From Bacteroidota bacterium (GTDB taxonomy: Bacteria; Bacteroidota; Bacteroidia; Bacteroidales; VadinHA17): a stretch of DNA of 64,000 nt. The notes beneath the pieces were generated by a model, which was not told the DNA's origin, ran no database searches, and saw nothing but the letters and a program-made list of their open reading frames with translations. The number at the start of each line of letters is the position of its first letter. Positions within the stretch are counted from its first letter, which is position 1. The position numbers and the translations under genes were made by a program. The DNA is taken from the NCBI GenBank assembly GCA_016718875.1, contig JADKBL010000004.1, positions 62,001-126,000 of the forward strand, in the 5' to 3' direction. Below are positions 40,853 through 47,990 of this stretch, piece after piece.

Positions 40853-41719
40853 CTAATTTGTATTTATTATTTTATTCCATATTTCAATTATCATTCTGCT
40901 TACATCCGAGTTAATATCATACTCGATAATACTTTTCCCCTGAACCATTGCCTCCACAACTCCTGTATCAAATGGCAGTTGCCCTATAACTTTGATCCCT
41001 GTATTACTGCACCATGTCTCAATCTGGTCGCTCATTGCGGAGTTAAGGTCGCATTTGTTTATGATAACAAAAGCTTTTATATCGAATTTCCTCACAATTT
41101 CTATTGTCCGTTGCAGGTCGTGCAGTCCTGAGATAGTAGGTTCAGTTACAATTACAGCTTTGTCGGCACCGGTGATTGTTGAAATAACCGGACAACCTAT
41201 ACCGGGAGGACCGTCAAGAATTATAATTTCCAAATTATTTTCACCGGCAACCTGTTTGGCTTTTTCACGAACCATATTCACCAGTTTCCCGCTGTTCTCT
41301 TCCCCCGGAGCAAGACGGCCATAAACCATTTTGCCATTTCTGAAGGATCCTGAATACATACGGCTTTTGTCGTTTTGCAGCATCCTTATTGCATTTTCAG
41401 GGCAGATTCGTGAACACAAAAAGCAGCCATCACAGGATATTTCAGAGATAGTCACCCTGGCTCCATTAAAAGATATGGCATCAAAGCGGCAGTAATTTGC
41501 ACATATGCCACAGGGAGTGCATAATTCGTAATTTACATGTGCTTTGTGGCCTGCTATATATATAATTTCTTCTTCATGTGTAGGATTGAACAGAAGATAG
41601 AGATTCGCAGCATCCACATCGCAGTCAGCAATTACTTTTCTGCCGTTGAGGGTTGCAAAAGCTGCTGATATACTGGATTTTCCTGTTCCTCCTTTTCCGC
41701 TAATTACTGCTATTTCCAT
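40853..41719 (-). CDS. MinD-family ATPase with inserted ferredoxin domain (second copy)
   Basis: The 288-residue protein has the deviant Walker A AVISGKGGTGKSSISAAF at the N-terminus. A 2x[4Fe-4S] ferredoxin insert follows at about residues 60-110 (CTPCGICANYCRFDAI and CDGCFLCSRICPENAI). The rest of the MinD fold includes ILDGPPGIGCPVIS and VTEPTISGLHDLQ. Paired genes of this type occur beside orange-protein and NifX-like genes in anaerobes and may load metal-sulfur clusters with ATP. It overlaps its paralogue by 20 bases. Confidence 0.9.
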   Translation of the reverse strand: MEIAVISGKGGTGKSSISAAFATLNGRKVIADCDVDAANLYLLFNPTHEEEIIYIAGHKAHVNYELCTPCGICANYCRFDAISFNGARVTISEISCDGCFLCSRICPENAIRMLQNDKSRMYSGSFRNGKMVYGRLAPGEENSGKLVNMVREKAKQVAGENNLEIIILDGPPGIGCPVISTITGADKAVIVTEPTISGLHDLQRTIEIVRKFDIKAFVIINKCDLNSAMSDQIETWCSNTGIKVIGQLPFDTGVVEAMVQGKSIIEYDINSDVSRMIIEIWNKIINTN

Positions 41720-42572
41720 TAAGACTGATTATTTTTGTAATCATTTGAAAAAGCCTATCACCCAGAGCAGGTATTTTCTCTGAAACAATTCCTCCTGTTG
41801 AATAGAATTCAGCAATTTCCCTGCTGAAAGGGATTTCCAGCAGAAGTTCAATGTCATTATCCTTCAGATAGTTTTGAACACTGTCATTGCCAAGTCCTGC
41901 GCGATTTATTATAACACCATATGGTTTTTTTATACTTTTCAGGGTATCAACACTCTGCTTCAGATCACTTAATCCAAATGGAGTAGGTTCTGTTACAAGG
42001 ATTACATAATCAGCCGTTGAAACAGTCTGTATGAATGGGCATGAGGTCCCTGGCGGTGAATCGAGAATGATTATATCGTGATTCTGATTTGCAAGTTTTA
42101 TTGCAGCCTGAATTACCGGAACCGGTGACATGACTCCGACATTAATCCTTGATTCTATGATTGCCTGCCTTTCATCAATATTAAAAGAGGTAACCCTTCC
42201 CTGTGAAACGGGTTTCTCAGTAATGGCATCATCCATACAAGCAACACTGCAGGCACCGCAACCATGGCAAAGTTCTTCAAATACCCGGATGATCTTAAAA
42301 GGCGGAATTATAAAAATTGCTTTATAGTTACAGTAGTCATGACATTTTCCGCAGAAAGTACACTTGTTTGTATCGATCACAGGAACCATTCTGGTAACTT
42401 CGGTTTCATTACCCTGACTGACATTAAAAAATGCAACTGCATTAGGAGCCTCTGCATCACAATCAATCAAAAGTGCATCAGCTTTATTCCTCAGAAGAGT
42501 ATAAAAAATGTTTGTAGCAACAAGAGTTTTACCTGTACCGCCCTTCCCGCTGGCTACCGCAATCTTAATCAT
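41700..42572 (-). CDS. MinD-family ATPase with inserted ferredoxin domain (first copy)
   Basis: The 290-residue paralogue of the downstream gene. Walker A AVASGKGGTGKTLVATNIF, ferredoxin insert with CTFCGKCHDYCNYKAI and CHGCGACSVACMDDAI (residues about 72-118), and ILDSPPGTSCPFIQ. Two such ATPases side by side probably form a heterodimer. It overlaps the frameshifted CGGC gene by 8 bases upstream. Confidence 0.9.
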   Translation of the reverse strand: MIKIAVASGKGGTGKTLVATNIFYTLLRNKADALLIDCDAEAPNAVAFFNVSQGNETEVTRMVPVIDTNKCTFCGKCHDYCNYKAIFIIPPFKIIRVFEELCHGCGACSVACMDDAITEKPVSQGRVTSFNIDERQAIIESRINVGVMSPVPVIQAAIKLANQNHDIIILDSPPGTSCPFIQTVSTADYVILVTEPTPFGLSDLKQSVDTLKSIKKPYGVIINRAGLGNDSVQNYLKDNDIELLLEIPFSREIAEFYSTGGIVSEKIPALGDRLFQMITKIISLNGNSSN

Positions 42573-43009
42573 ATTTCAGCCGGGTTGATTCATCGGTTAA
42601 GGTTGGTTTAATGGATTCCTTCAGAAACCGGTTATTCCAGGTATTGAGATTAGTATGGGTTAAATAATATTTTTGTGGTATCGGGTGAGTGCCAAAAAAT
42701 ACTTTCATTCCGTATTTTTCCTCAATGAAACCTTTGAAATAATCCATAAATGGACAAGGCGGATAACCCACAATCAAACCTGTTGCAAAATGTACATGTG
42801 TTACTCCGTTTTTCTTCATTTCCTCAGGGGCATACTCTATATTTCCTCCAGGACAACCACCACAGCTTGTAAATCCTGCAACCTCAATATCCTGATTTTT
42901 GTATATTGAGAAAAGCACCTTCGCGATTAGCAGCAGCCCTGAAGCATTTTCCCCCTGCGCAGGTTCTGTACCTGTCGCAGATTATGATACCTACTTTTAT
43001 TTTTTCCAT
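42565..43009 (-). pseudogene. CGGC-domain protein, one-base frameshift
   Basis: From ATG 43009 the frame reads MEKIKVGIIICDRYRTCAGG then KCFRAAANREGAF and soon stops. The next frame continues SIYKNQDIEVAGFTSCGGCPGG to a stop at 42565. The joined product of about 148 residues is a normal CGGC-domain protein with C11, C17, C22 and the CGGC motif. The shift lies at the four-base A run 42911-42914 (T run on the coding strand), where one base fewer restores the frame. It is either an assembly error or a recent mutation. CGGC proteins are thought to bind metal through their cysteines and often sit next to NifX-like and MinD-ferredoxin genes. Confidence 0.85.
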
Positions 43010-43021
43010 TTTCAAATTTAC

Positions 43022-44377
43022 TTACCTGTTTCTCATCTTACCATGAATTATCTCGGCTGCTTTGATAAGCGGATAACCTGCAGGTGAAGCTGTAAGACAT
43101 GGATGTGTTCCTATCTGGGATGTCAGCAATGAGTTGACAGACATCCTGTTCTGGATAGCCAGACCAATTACATTTGTGAGTTCTCCTGCACTTGATCCTC
43201 CGATAACTTCTCCACCTATTATTACCCCCGATTGGCGGGCAGCTATAAGTTTTACGAGTTGTTTATGTGCGTCGGGCAGGTTTCCAGGATGCCGGTCCAT
43301 GCCCTCAAAGGTTCCTGTAATTGAATCAATGCCTTCTTCTTTAGCTCTTGCTTCTGTTATTCCGGCTGTTCCGAATCCTGTATCACCTATAGCTGTTGAA
43401 TAAATAGCAATGGTTCCGCTGAAGGTCTTCACAACATTAAGGTTGAAGAGGTTCATCCCGGCAATACGTGCTTCTGCGCATGCAGTTGATGCCAACATTG
43501 TAGAAACTCTGGCACGTGTAACAAAATCGCGTTTTTGTGCGCAATCACCTATAGCAAAGATATCCTTTACATGTGTACGCATATATTCATCTACTGCAAT
43601 AAACCCGCTTTCGTCAACATAGATCTCAGATTCACGGGCAAGCTTGGTATTAGGTTTGTATCCAACAGTAAGAATCACAGCATCTGATTCTATTAGTTCT
43701 CCGTTCTCAAGTTTTACAGCTTCTACTTTTGTTTTACCAAGTATTTCTTTTATCCCGTTACCGGTTATTATTTTAATATTTCTCATCAATAGCAACTCTG
43801 CAATCTTTTTTGAGAGTTCAGTATCAAACGCAAGACTTAGAATCTCAGGCTGTTTTTCGACAAGGGTTACTTCATGGCCATGTTTAATAAGTTCATCAGA
43901 AAACTCCACACCTATGAAGCCGGCTCCAATAACTACAACCCTTTTGCAGGCTGACAGTTTTTCTTTCATCTGGTCGAGGTAAACTTTATCTTTCGGAATT
44001 ACAAAGACATTTTCCTTTTCCCCGCCCACAAGCCACTTTGGTTTTACCGGAGTAGATCCTGTGGCAATTACAAGCTTCTCGTATTTTATTGTTTCTCCAC
44101 CTGCCAGAGTAACTGACTTATCCTCTTTGTTTATTGATAATACTTCATCAACAAGCGATTCAATCCCGTTTTTGGCAAGCATAGCATCAACCGGCATTAA
44201 ATTCTGATCACTGCTGTCAAGTGTGCCGAAAATATATGGAATTCCACAGGGAACCATCATTTCTTTCTGTTTCTTAACCAGAATAAAACTTTTCTTTGGC
44301 CAGGAAGATTTACCGGTAAGTGCTGCAACCATTCCTGCTGCACTTCCACCGATAATTAATACATCTGTTGTTTTCAT
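43022..44377 (-). CDS. FAD/NAD(P)-dependent disulfide oxidoreductase (CoA-disulfide reductase/NADH oxidase-like)
   Basis: The protein has 451 residues from ATG 44377, which starts at the conserved MKTTDVLIIGGSAAGMVAAL. The single redox Cys lies in MMVPCGIPYIFG near residue 43, as in CoA-disulfide reductases and NADH oxidases of this family. NAD(P) is bound by RVVVIGAGFIGVEFSDEL near 147 and FAD by DIFAIGDCAQ near 274. It may reduce low-molecular-weight disulfides, persulfides or polysulfide. In this operon it could feed electrons to cluster or sulfur chemistry. It ends 12 bases before the CGGC gene. Confidence 0.85.
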   Translation of the reverse strand: MKTTDVLIIGGSAAGMVAALTGKSSWPKKSFILVKKQKEMMVPCGIPYIFGTLDSSDQNLMPVDAMLAKNGIESLVDEVLSINKEDKSVTLAGGETIKYEKLVIATGSTPVKPKWLVGGEKENVFVIPKDKVYLDQMKEKLSACKRVVVIGAGFIGVEFSDELIKHGHEVTLVEKQPEILSLAFDTELSKKIAELLLMRNIKIITGNGIKEILGKTKVEAVKLENGELIESDAVILTVGYKPNTKLARESEIYVDESGFIAVDEYMRTHVKDIFAIGDCAQKRDFVTRARVSTMLASTACAEARIAGMNLFNLNVVKTFSGTIAIYSTAIGDTGFGTAGITEARAKEEGIDSITGTFEGMDRHPGNLPDAHKQLVKLIAARQSGVIIGGEVIGGSSAGELTNVIGLAIQNRMSVNSLLTSQIGTHPCLTASPAGYPLIKAAEIIHGKMRNR

Positions 44378-44409
44378 CTTATTTATTTTATAGATATTAT
44401 TATTGTATT

Positions 44410-45354
44410 TCAAATTTGATGATGATATTCCCTCAGATAAAACTTTTTACCATTATAAATTGCGGTTCTGATAAGCCTCTGTTGAATAAGGGATTTTACC
44501 ACCTGAAAATCCGCTTTATCATTTTGTAATAGTTCCATCATTGAATCTTCCCTGAGGGGATGAACAGAAGTTATATTCAGAATATCATCGTAAATATTAC
44601 CGGTAAAGCCATTATCTGTGCCTTCGAATCCTGTAAGCAACTCTGTTTTTATCTGCGAGTCGTTAAAGATTTGCCAGGCAATATTTAGTTTTTCTGTTTC
44701 CGGTGGTTTAACCGATGAAAGAGCAGGAGGTCTTATCGGTATTGACAGATATGATATTAAAGGGTTTATTTTTTTAATAATACCGGCAACTGCTGTGAAA
44801 TTATTAACACTATCGTTTATTCCGTTAACCAGCATTGTTTCGGTACAAAGGATTCCTGTAAAACCGGATGCAAATAGAATTAAATTATCAATGGTAATTT
44901 CAAAATTAAGATCAGGTGATGGGCGGTTAATTTTATGCCAGGTTTCAGTATCTCCAGCATCAATTTTCACTGAAACCCAATCAGCAAGGTTAAGATCATC
45001 CCTAACTTTTTTATCATGCAATAATGAGGAGTTGGTTATTACAGCTACAGGAATATCCAATTTTTTTAGCAGGACTATTGTTTTACCAAGATTTTCATCA
45101 AGAGTTGGCTCACCGTTTGAGACAAAAGTGAGGTAATCGGGATAATTATCTTTGTCCAGTTTTTGAATATGCTGTTCTACTTTATTAAGAATATTTTCAG
45201 GTTTAAAAAAAGTTTCCCTGTTAATACTCTTCTTTGCTGTTTCTCCTGCCTGGCAATATACACAGCCATAGGAGCAGACCTTTGGGGAGATAATATTATT
45301 AATTCCAAGACTTTTACCAAGCCTTCTTGATTTTACCGGACCAAAACTGATCAT
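44410..45354 (-). CDS. Radical SAM protein (COG0731-like) in the ORP-type operon
   Basis: The 314-residue protein has the cluster motif C27-x3-C31-x2-C34 (PKVCSYGCVYCQAG), the segment FVSNGEPTLDENLG (GEP motif) and a C-terminal part like a winged helix (LLQNDKADFQVVKSLIQQRLIRTAIYNGKKFYLREY). There is no SPASM domain. Proteins of this type accompany NifX-like and MinD-ferredoxin genes in anaerobes, but no reaction is established. It sits between a NifX-like gene (15 bases) and the disulfide oxidoreductase. Confidence 0.85.
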   Translation of the reverse strand: MISFGPVKSRRLGKSLGINNIISPKVCSYGCVYCQAGETAKKSINRETFFKPENILNKVEQHIQKLDKDNYPDYLTFVSNGEPTLDENLGKTIVLLKKLDIPVAVITNSSLLHDKKVRDDLNLADWVSVKIDAGDTETWHKINRPSPDLNFEITIDNLILFASGFTGILCTETMLVNGINDSVNNFTAVAGIIKKINPLISYLSIPIRPPALSSVKPPETEKLNIAWQIFNDSQIKTELLTGFEGTDNGFTGNIYDDILNITSVHPLREDSMMELLQNDKADFQVVKSLIQQRLIRTAIYNGKKFYLREYHHQI

Positions 45355-45369
45355 ACAGGTGATTAAGTT

Positions 45370-45708
45370 CTAATGATCACAGTAATTTGCACCGGCTGTT
45401 AGTTTGTTCATTATCAGATCCCCGGCCAGTTCTTTGTGACCTTTAAGCTGTGCTCCGACAAACACATTTATATTCTGACTGTTGAAGAGACTAATTGCTC
45501 TCTGTCCCATACCTCCGGCAATAACAACTGTTACTCCTTTTTCGGCAAGCCATGCAGGCAGGAGGCCCGGTTCATGTGGAGGAGGGGTAACCAGAACCTC
45601 TCCTGTAATAATATTGTTTTCTGCATCAATAATGGCAAATTGCTCACAATGACCAAAATGGGAGCATAATATCCCGTTTTCCAACGGAATCGCTATACGT
45701 TTTTTCAT
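45370..45708 (-). CDS. NifX/ORP-like cluster-binding protein
   Basis: The 112-residue protein reads MKKRIAIPLENGILCSHFGHCEQFAIIDAE, then EKGVTVVIAGGMGQRAISLF and a C-terminal NYCDH, which is the FeMo-cofactor/orange-protein fold. It belongs to a different subgroup from the copies at 18681 and 20674 and lacks the long His-rich tail. It probably binds or moves a metal-sulfur cluster together with the MinD-ferredoxin ATPases in the same operon. Confidence 0.87.
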   Translation of the reverse strand: MKKRIAIPLENGILCSHFGHCEQFAIIDAENNIITGEVLVTPPPHEPGLLPAWLAEKGVTVVIAGGMGQRAISLFNSQNINVFVGAQLKGHKELAGDLIMNKLTAGANYCDH

Positions 45709-45732
45709 TAATATATGTTTATAAATTTGTAC

Positions 45733-45987
45733 TTAAAAACCTCCACGGTACCGGTTCTGAAACCCCATACCCCTTCCTCTGCCCCGGCCTCCACTTCCGG
45801 CTTCTCCTCTTCCACCTCTGAAGCCAAAGCCTCTGCCCCAAAAAACTGAAGGGCTTTCCTGTTCTGTTTCCTGAACAGAAGTGTTATCATCTTTTTTAAC
45901 TGCTGCACCAAAATTTGTGCATCTGCCCATTCTGCGGCCAGTCATGGGACCTTGTCCCATCGGACCTCTTTGATTAAATCCAGGCAT
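45733..45987 (-). CDS. DUF5320-type small Gly/Arg-rich protein
   Basis: The 84-residue protein begins MPGFNQRGPMGQGPMTGRRMGRC, the family signature. It continues with a charged middle and a low-complexity Gly/Arg/Phe end. The single conserved Cys (GRC) may be functional. Such proteins recur next to NifX-like, DUF134 and MinD-ferredoxin genes in anaerobes, with unknown role. It shares its N-terminal design with the next gene upstream. Confidence 0.75.
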   Translation of the reverse strand: MPGFNQRGPMGQGPMTGRRMGRCTNFGAAVKKDDNTSVQETEQESPSVFWGRGFGFRGGRGEAGSGGRGRGRGMGFQNRYRGGF

Positions 45988-46012
45988 ATTTACCTCCGTT
46001 TTAATATTTATA

Positions 46013-46195
46013 CTATAGTGTTCCGCTTTTCAGACGTTTCCCTTTTCCTTTTCCACCTCCTGATTTCCGGCGCATTCCCATTCCTTTCCCTACTTTTGAT
46101 GGTTCTTCTTTCGAAGAATCCTTTTTGCATTTTCCCAATCCACGACCCGTTTCCGGACCTTTTCCCTCAGGACCTTTTCCATTCATTTGTGGCAT
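46013..46195 (-). CDS. Second DUF5320-like small Gly/Lys-rich protein
   Basis: The 60-residue product starts MPQMNGKGPEGKGPETGRGLGKC, parallel to the GPMGQGPMTGRRMGRC start of the neighbour. It then has a Lys/Gly-rich tail. The shared GPxGxGPxTGRxxGxC pattern and position in the operon support it as a real, diverged copy. The function is unknown. It lies 11 bases after the NifX-like gene at 46207. Confidence 0.65.
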   Translation of the reverse strand: MPQMNGKGPEGKGPETGRGLGKCKKDSSKEEPSKVGKGMGMRRKSGGGKGKGKRLKSGTL

Positions 46196-46206
46196 GATCT
46201 TTTAGA

Positions 46207-46524
46207 TTATTTGTTTAACATATCAATAATTTCCTGAATTGTTTTTTCAGGCTCTTTAATCATAATCATCTGTATTTTAAGACTATCTAACAGTGATTTA
46301 ATCTTAATGCCGAATTCTCCTGAAATTATTTTCTGAACATTCCGGGATGCAACTAACTGGACTGATGCAGGACCTGCACCTTCCTGAACTTCTTTATTGG
46401 GATTAGGAAGAAATTCAATCCCCTTATTTTCTGTATCGTAAACTGCAAAATACGAACACCTTCCAAAACGCTGGTCTATCTTACTTTCAGGACTGTTTCC
46501 TGTACTTGTAATTGCTACTTTCAT
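46207..46524 (-). CDS. NifX/ORP-like cluster-binding protein
   Basis: The 105-residue protein has MKVAITSTGNSPESKIDQRFGRCSYFAVYDTE, then GAGPASVQLVASRNVQKIISGEFGIKI, again the NifX/orange-protein fold. It is the fourth such protein in the window. It follows the DUF134 regulator by 4 bases, repeating the regulator plus NifX pairing found at 20674-21497. Confidence 0.87.
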   Translation of the reverse strand: MKVAITSTGNSPESKIDQRFGRCSYFAVYDTENKGIEFLPNPNKEVQEGAGPASVQLVASRNVQKIISGEFGIKIKSLLDSLKIQMIMIKEPEKTIQEIIDMLNK

Positions 46525-46528
46525 TTTT

Positions 46529-47119
46529 TCATTTATTAATTTTTCCGCTGTGCGGAGTTCCTTTTCTTATCATGTTTTTTCCGCATTCAGAACAAATTTC
46601 TTCCCTGCATGGGCGTCCGAACTGATGTTGCTGCTCATGTCCGCAATCAGGACATATACAAACATCCTGGCAATATGTAATTGTTTCTTCCTGATCTAAT
46701 GGTTTATGATCAAAGTTTAAGATATCAGAACTTCTGCAGAGAGGACAATTTTTAATCTCTGCATCTTTTTCGGGGTTATTGAAATAACAGCCGCATGATT
46801 TGCATGTGAACCATTCACTGTCAAAATATACTTTACCTCCTTCAATAATTATCTGACTTCCCTGAACCAGAGCCTGGGCAATTTTTTGTCTGGCCTTTGC
46901 ATATATGCGGGTAAGAGTAGGTCTCGAAACATCCATTATAACTGATGCCTGATGATGATTCAGCATCTCATAATCGCATAGACGGAGAGATTCATATTCT
47001 TCATAGTGAAGAAATATACTATCAGGAATGGTTCCGCTCTTCTTGTTACCATAAGGTTTGAACCCTGAAACAGGAGGCGGATTGCTGATTTTTCTGAGTC
47101 TTAATGGTCTTGGAGACAT
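46529..47119 (-). CDS. DUF134/UPF0251 regulator with zinc-ribbon extension
   Basis: The protein has 196 residues from ATG 47119 (MSPRPLRLRKISNPPPVSGFKPYG). It has the DUF134 HTH (YEMLNHHQASVIMDVSRPTLTRIYAKA). Two or three Cys-rich ribbons follow (CKSCGCYFN, CPLCRSSDI, CQDVCICPDCGHEQQHQFGRPCREEICSECGKN). The frame is open to 47173 but would run through the promoter and two palindromes, so the ATG at 47119 is the real start. It heads the 7-kb ORP-like operon and is probably its regulator. Confidence 0.88.
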   Translation of the reverse strand: MSPRPLRLRKISNPPPVSGFKPYGNKKSGTIPDSIFLHYEEYESLRLCDYEMLNHHQASVIMDVSRPTLTRIYAKARQKIAQALVQGSQIIIEGGKVYFDSEWFTCKSCGCYFNNPEKDAEIKNCPLCRSSDILNFDHKPLDQEETITYCQDVCICPDCGHEQQHQFGRPCREEICSECGKNMIRKGTPHSGKINK

Positions 47120-47124
47120 GTAAT

Positions 47125-47169
47125 ATGAGCAATAGTTCAATACAAAGATAATGAACATATGCTCATAAT
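47125..47169 (-). promoter_or_regulatory. Promoter with two tandem candidate DUF134 operators
   Basis: The -7 element (plus CAAAGATA, 47143-47150) overlaps the palindrome ATGAAC-ATAT-GCTCAT (47151-47166). A second, weaker copy ATGAGC-AATA-GTTCAA (47125-47140) lies just downstream in the leader. The arrangement of the first copy relative to the -7 is the same as at 21742-21768 and 47641-47667. Confidence 0.68.
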
Positions 47170-47232
47170 ACAAATAAAATGAGAATAAAATAAATTAGGA
47201 AGGAATAAATCTTAGATTCAGGAAAGATTGAA

Positions 47233-47610
47233 TTATTTTTTCGCTGCTGGCTCGTAGTAGTCGCAAATTCCGTTTTTGTCGGTATCAACAAAACCTCTGC
47301 CGCGACCATACCCTTGTCCTCTTCCATATCCTTGTCCGCGTCCATTTCCCTGTCCTGAACCATTTTGACTCCAACGGTATCTCTGACCGGGTCCGCGGCC
47401 TCTGAAATTGGCATTTCCCTGGCCTTGTGGTCCGCCTGGTGTGCCTTTTTCGAAATTATCACAGATTTGGTTCTTGTTGGCATCAATATAAGCAGGACCT
47501 CTTCCAGTTCCATTCAGGAGCCTTTGACCTCTGGGGGTGGCATCCTGAGAAATAGCCAGGTTAGCAATTGCTAAAAAGACTAATCCTGTAATAAAGAGTT
47601 TTGTTTTCAT
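47233..47610 (-). CDS. Secreted Gly/Arg/Gln-rich protein with two EF-hand-like loops
   Basis: The 125-residue protein has a signal peptide (ending near AISQ). Two calcium-loop-like segments, DANKNQICDNFE and DTDKNGICDYYE, flank a middle of Gly/Arg/Gln repeats (GRGQGYGRGQGYGRG). I do not recognise a named family. The loops resemble single EF-hand or thrombospondin-3-type repeats, each with a Cys. It has the DUF134-type palindrome at its promoter, linking a surface or periplasmic product to the same regulator. Confidence 0.7.
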   Translation of the reverse strand: MKTKLFITGLVFLAIANLAISQDATPRGQRLLNGTGRGPAYIDANKNQICDNFEKGTPGGPQGQGNANFRGRGPGQRYRWSQNGSGQGNGRGQGYGRGQGYGRGRGFVDTDKNGICDYYEPAAKK

Positions 47611-47640
47611 TCTGACGAGTAATTAACAATAATTCCATTA

Positions 47641-47667
47641 CAAATATAATGAACTATTGTTCATAAT
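47641..47667 (-). promoter_or_regulatory. Promoter with candidate DUF134 operator for the Gly-rich secreted protein
   Basis: Plus-strand CAAATATA (47641-47648) is the -7 TATATTTG on the minus strand. It runs into the palindrome ATGAAC-TATT-GTTCAT (47649-47664) with outer AT matches to 47667. The gene starts at 47610. The spacing from -7 to palindrome is identical to that at 21742-21768. Confidence 0.7.
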
Positions 47668-47805
47668 AAAAATTTATTTTCGGATTTTTCAGATCTGATT
47701 TACTGCAGCAGGGGTTGCTTAAAAACCTTATATATGGCCGATTTTTATAAGAAATTATAAATTGCCAGTTACTTAACTTCGGTAATTTATTATTAAAAGA
47801 GGCTT

Positions 47806-47964
47806 TCAGGAATGTCCTCCGACAATGATCCTCATAATTCTTAGGTTCAGGACAAAGAATCTTATAATTTGTTTTGCAATGTTTTGACGCCAAAACTTTG
47901 TTGCTTTTGTTGGAAGGGGAGGGTATGATTCCTCATAATATCCCCGCACTATGTTTTTAGCCAT
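47806..47964 (-). CDS. 52-residue basic protein downstream of sulfide:quinone oxidoreductase
   Basis: An open frame from ATG 47964 (26 bases after the SQR stop) to TGA 47806 encodes a 52-residue basic peptide beginning MAKNIVRGYYEESYPPLPTK. It has a central KFWRQNIAKQIIRFF helix and ends IMRIIVGGHS. The amphipathic, positively charged sequence and close spacing suggest a small membrane-associated partner of SQR. I cannot name a family. The rest of the 47611-47990 gap holds only the promoter at 47641 and AT-rich DNA. Confidence 0.55.
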   Translation of the reverse strand: MAKNIVRGYYEESYPPLPTKATKFWRQNIAKQIIRFFVLNLRIMRIIVGGHS

Positions 47965-47990
47965 ATCTTTATTTTTTTAATAATTTTTTA

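Noticed and set aside
45952..46197. Rightward frame opposite the DUF5320-like genes
   Set aside because: It is the antisense of low-complexity Gly/Lys codons, which gives a long hydrophobic-looking frame by composition alone.
47120..47173. Longer start for the second DUF134 protein
   Set aside because: The extra 18 residues would be encoded by the promoter and the palindromic operators. MSPRPLRLRKISNPP at 47119 is the family start.
47654..47893. A 79-residue leftward frame in the gap after the secreted Gly-rich gene
   Set aside because: It overlaps in another frame a better-looking 52-residue gene that directly follows SQR, and it covers the AT-rich promoter. Its composition is not protein-like.
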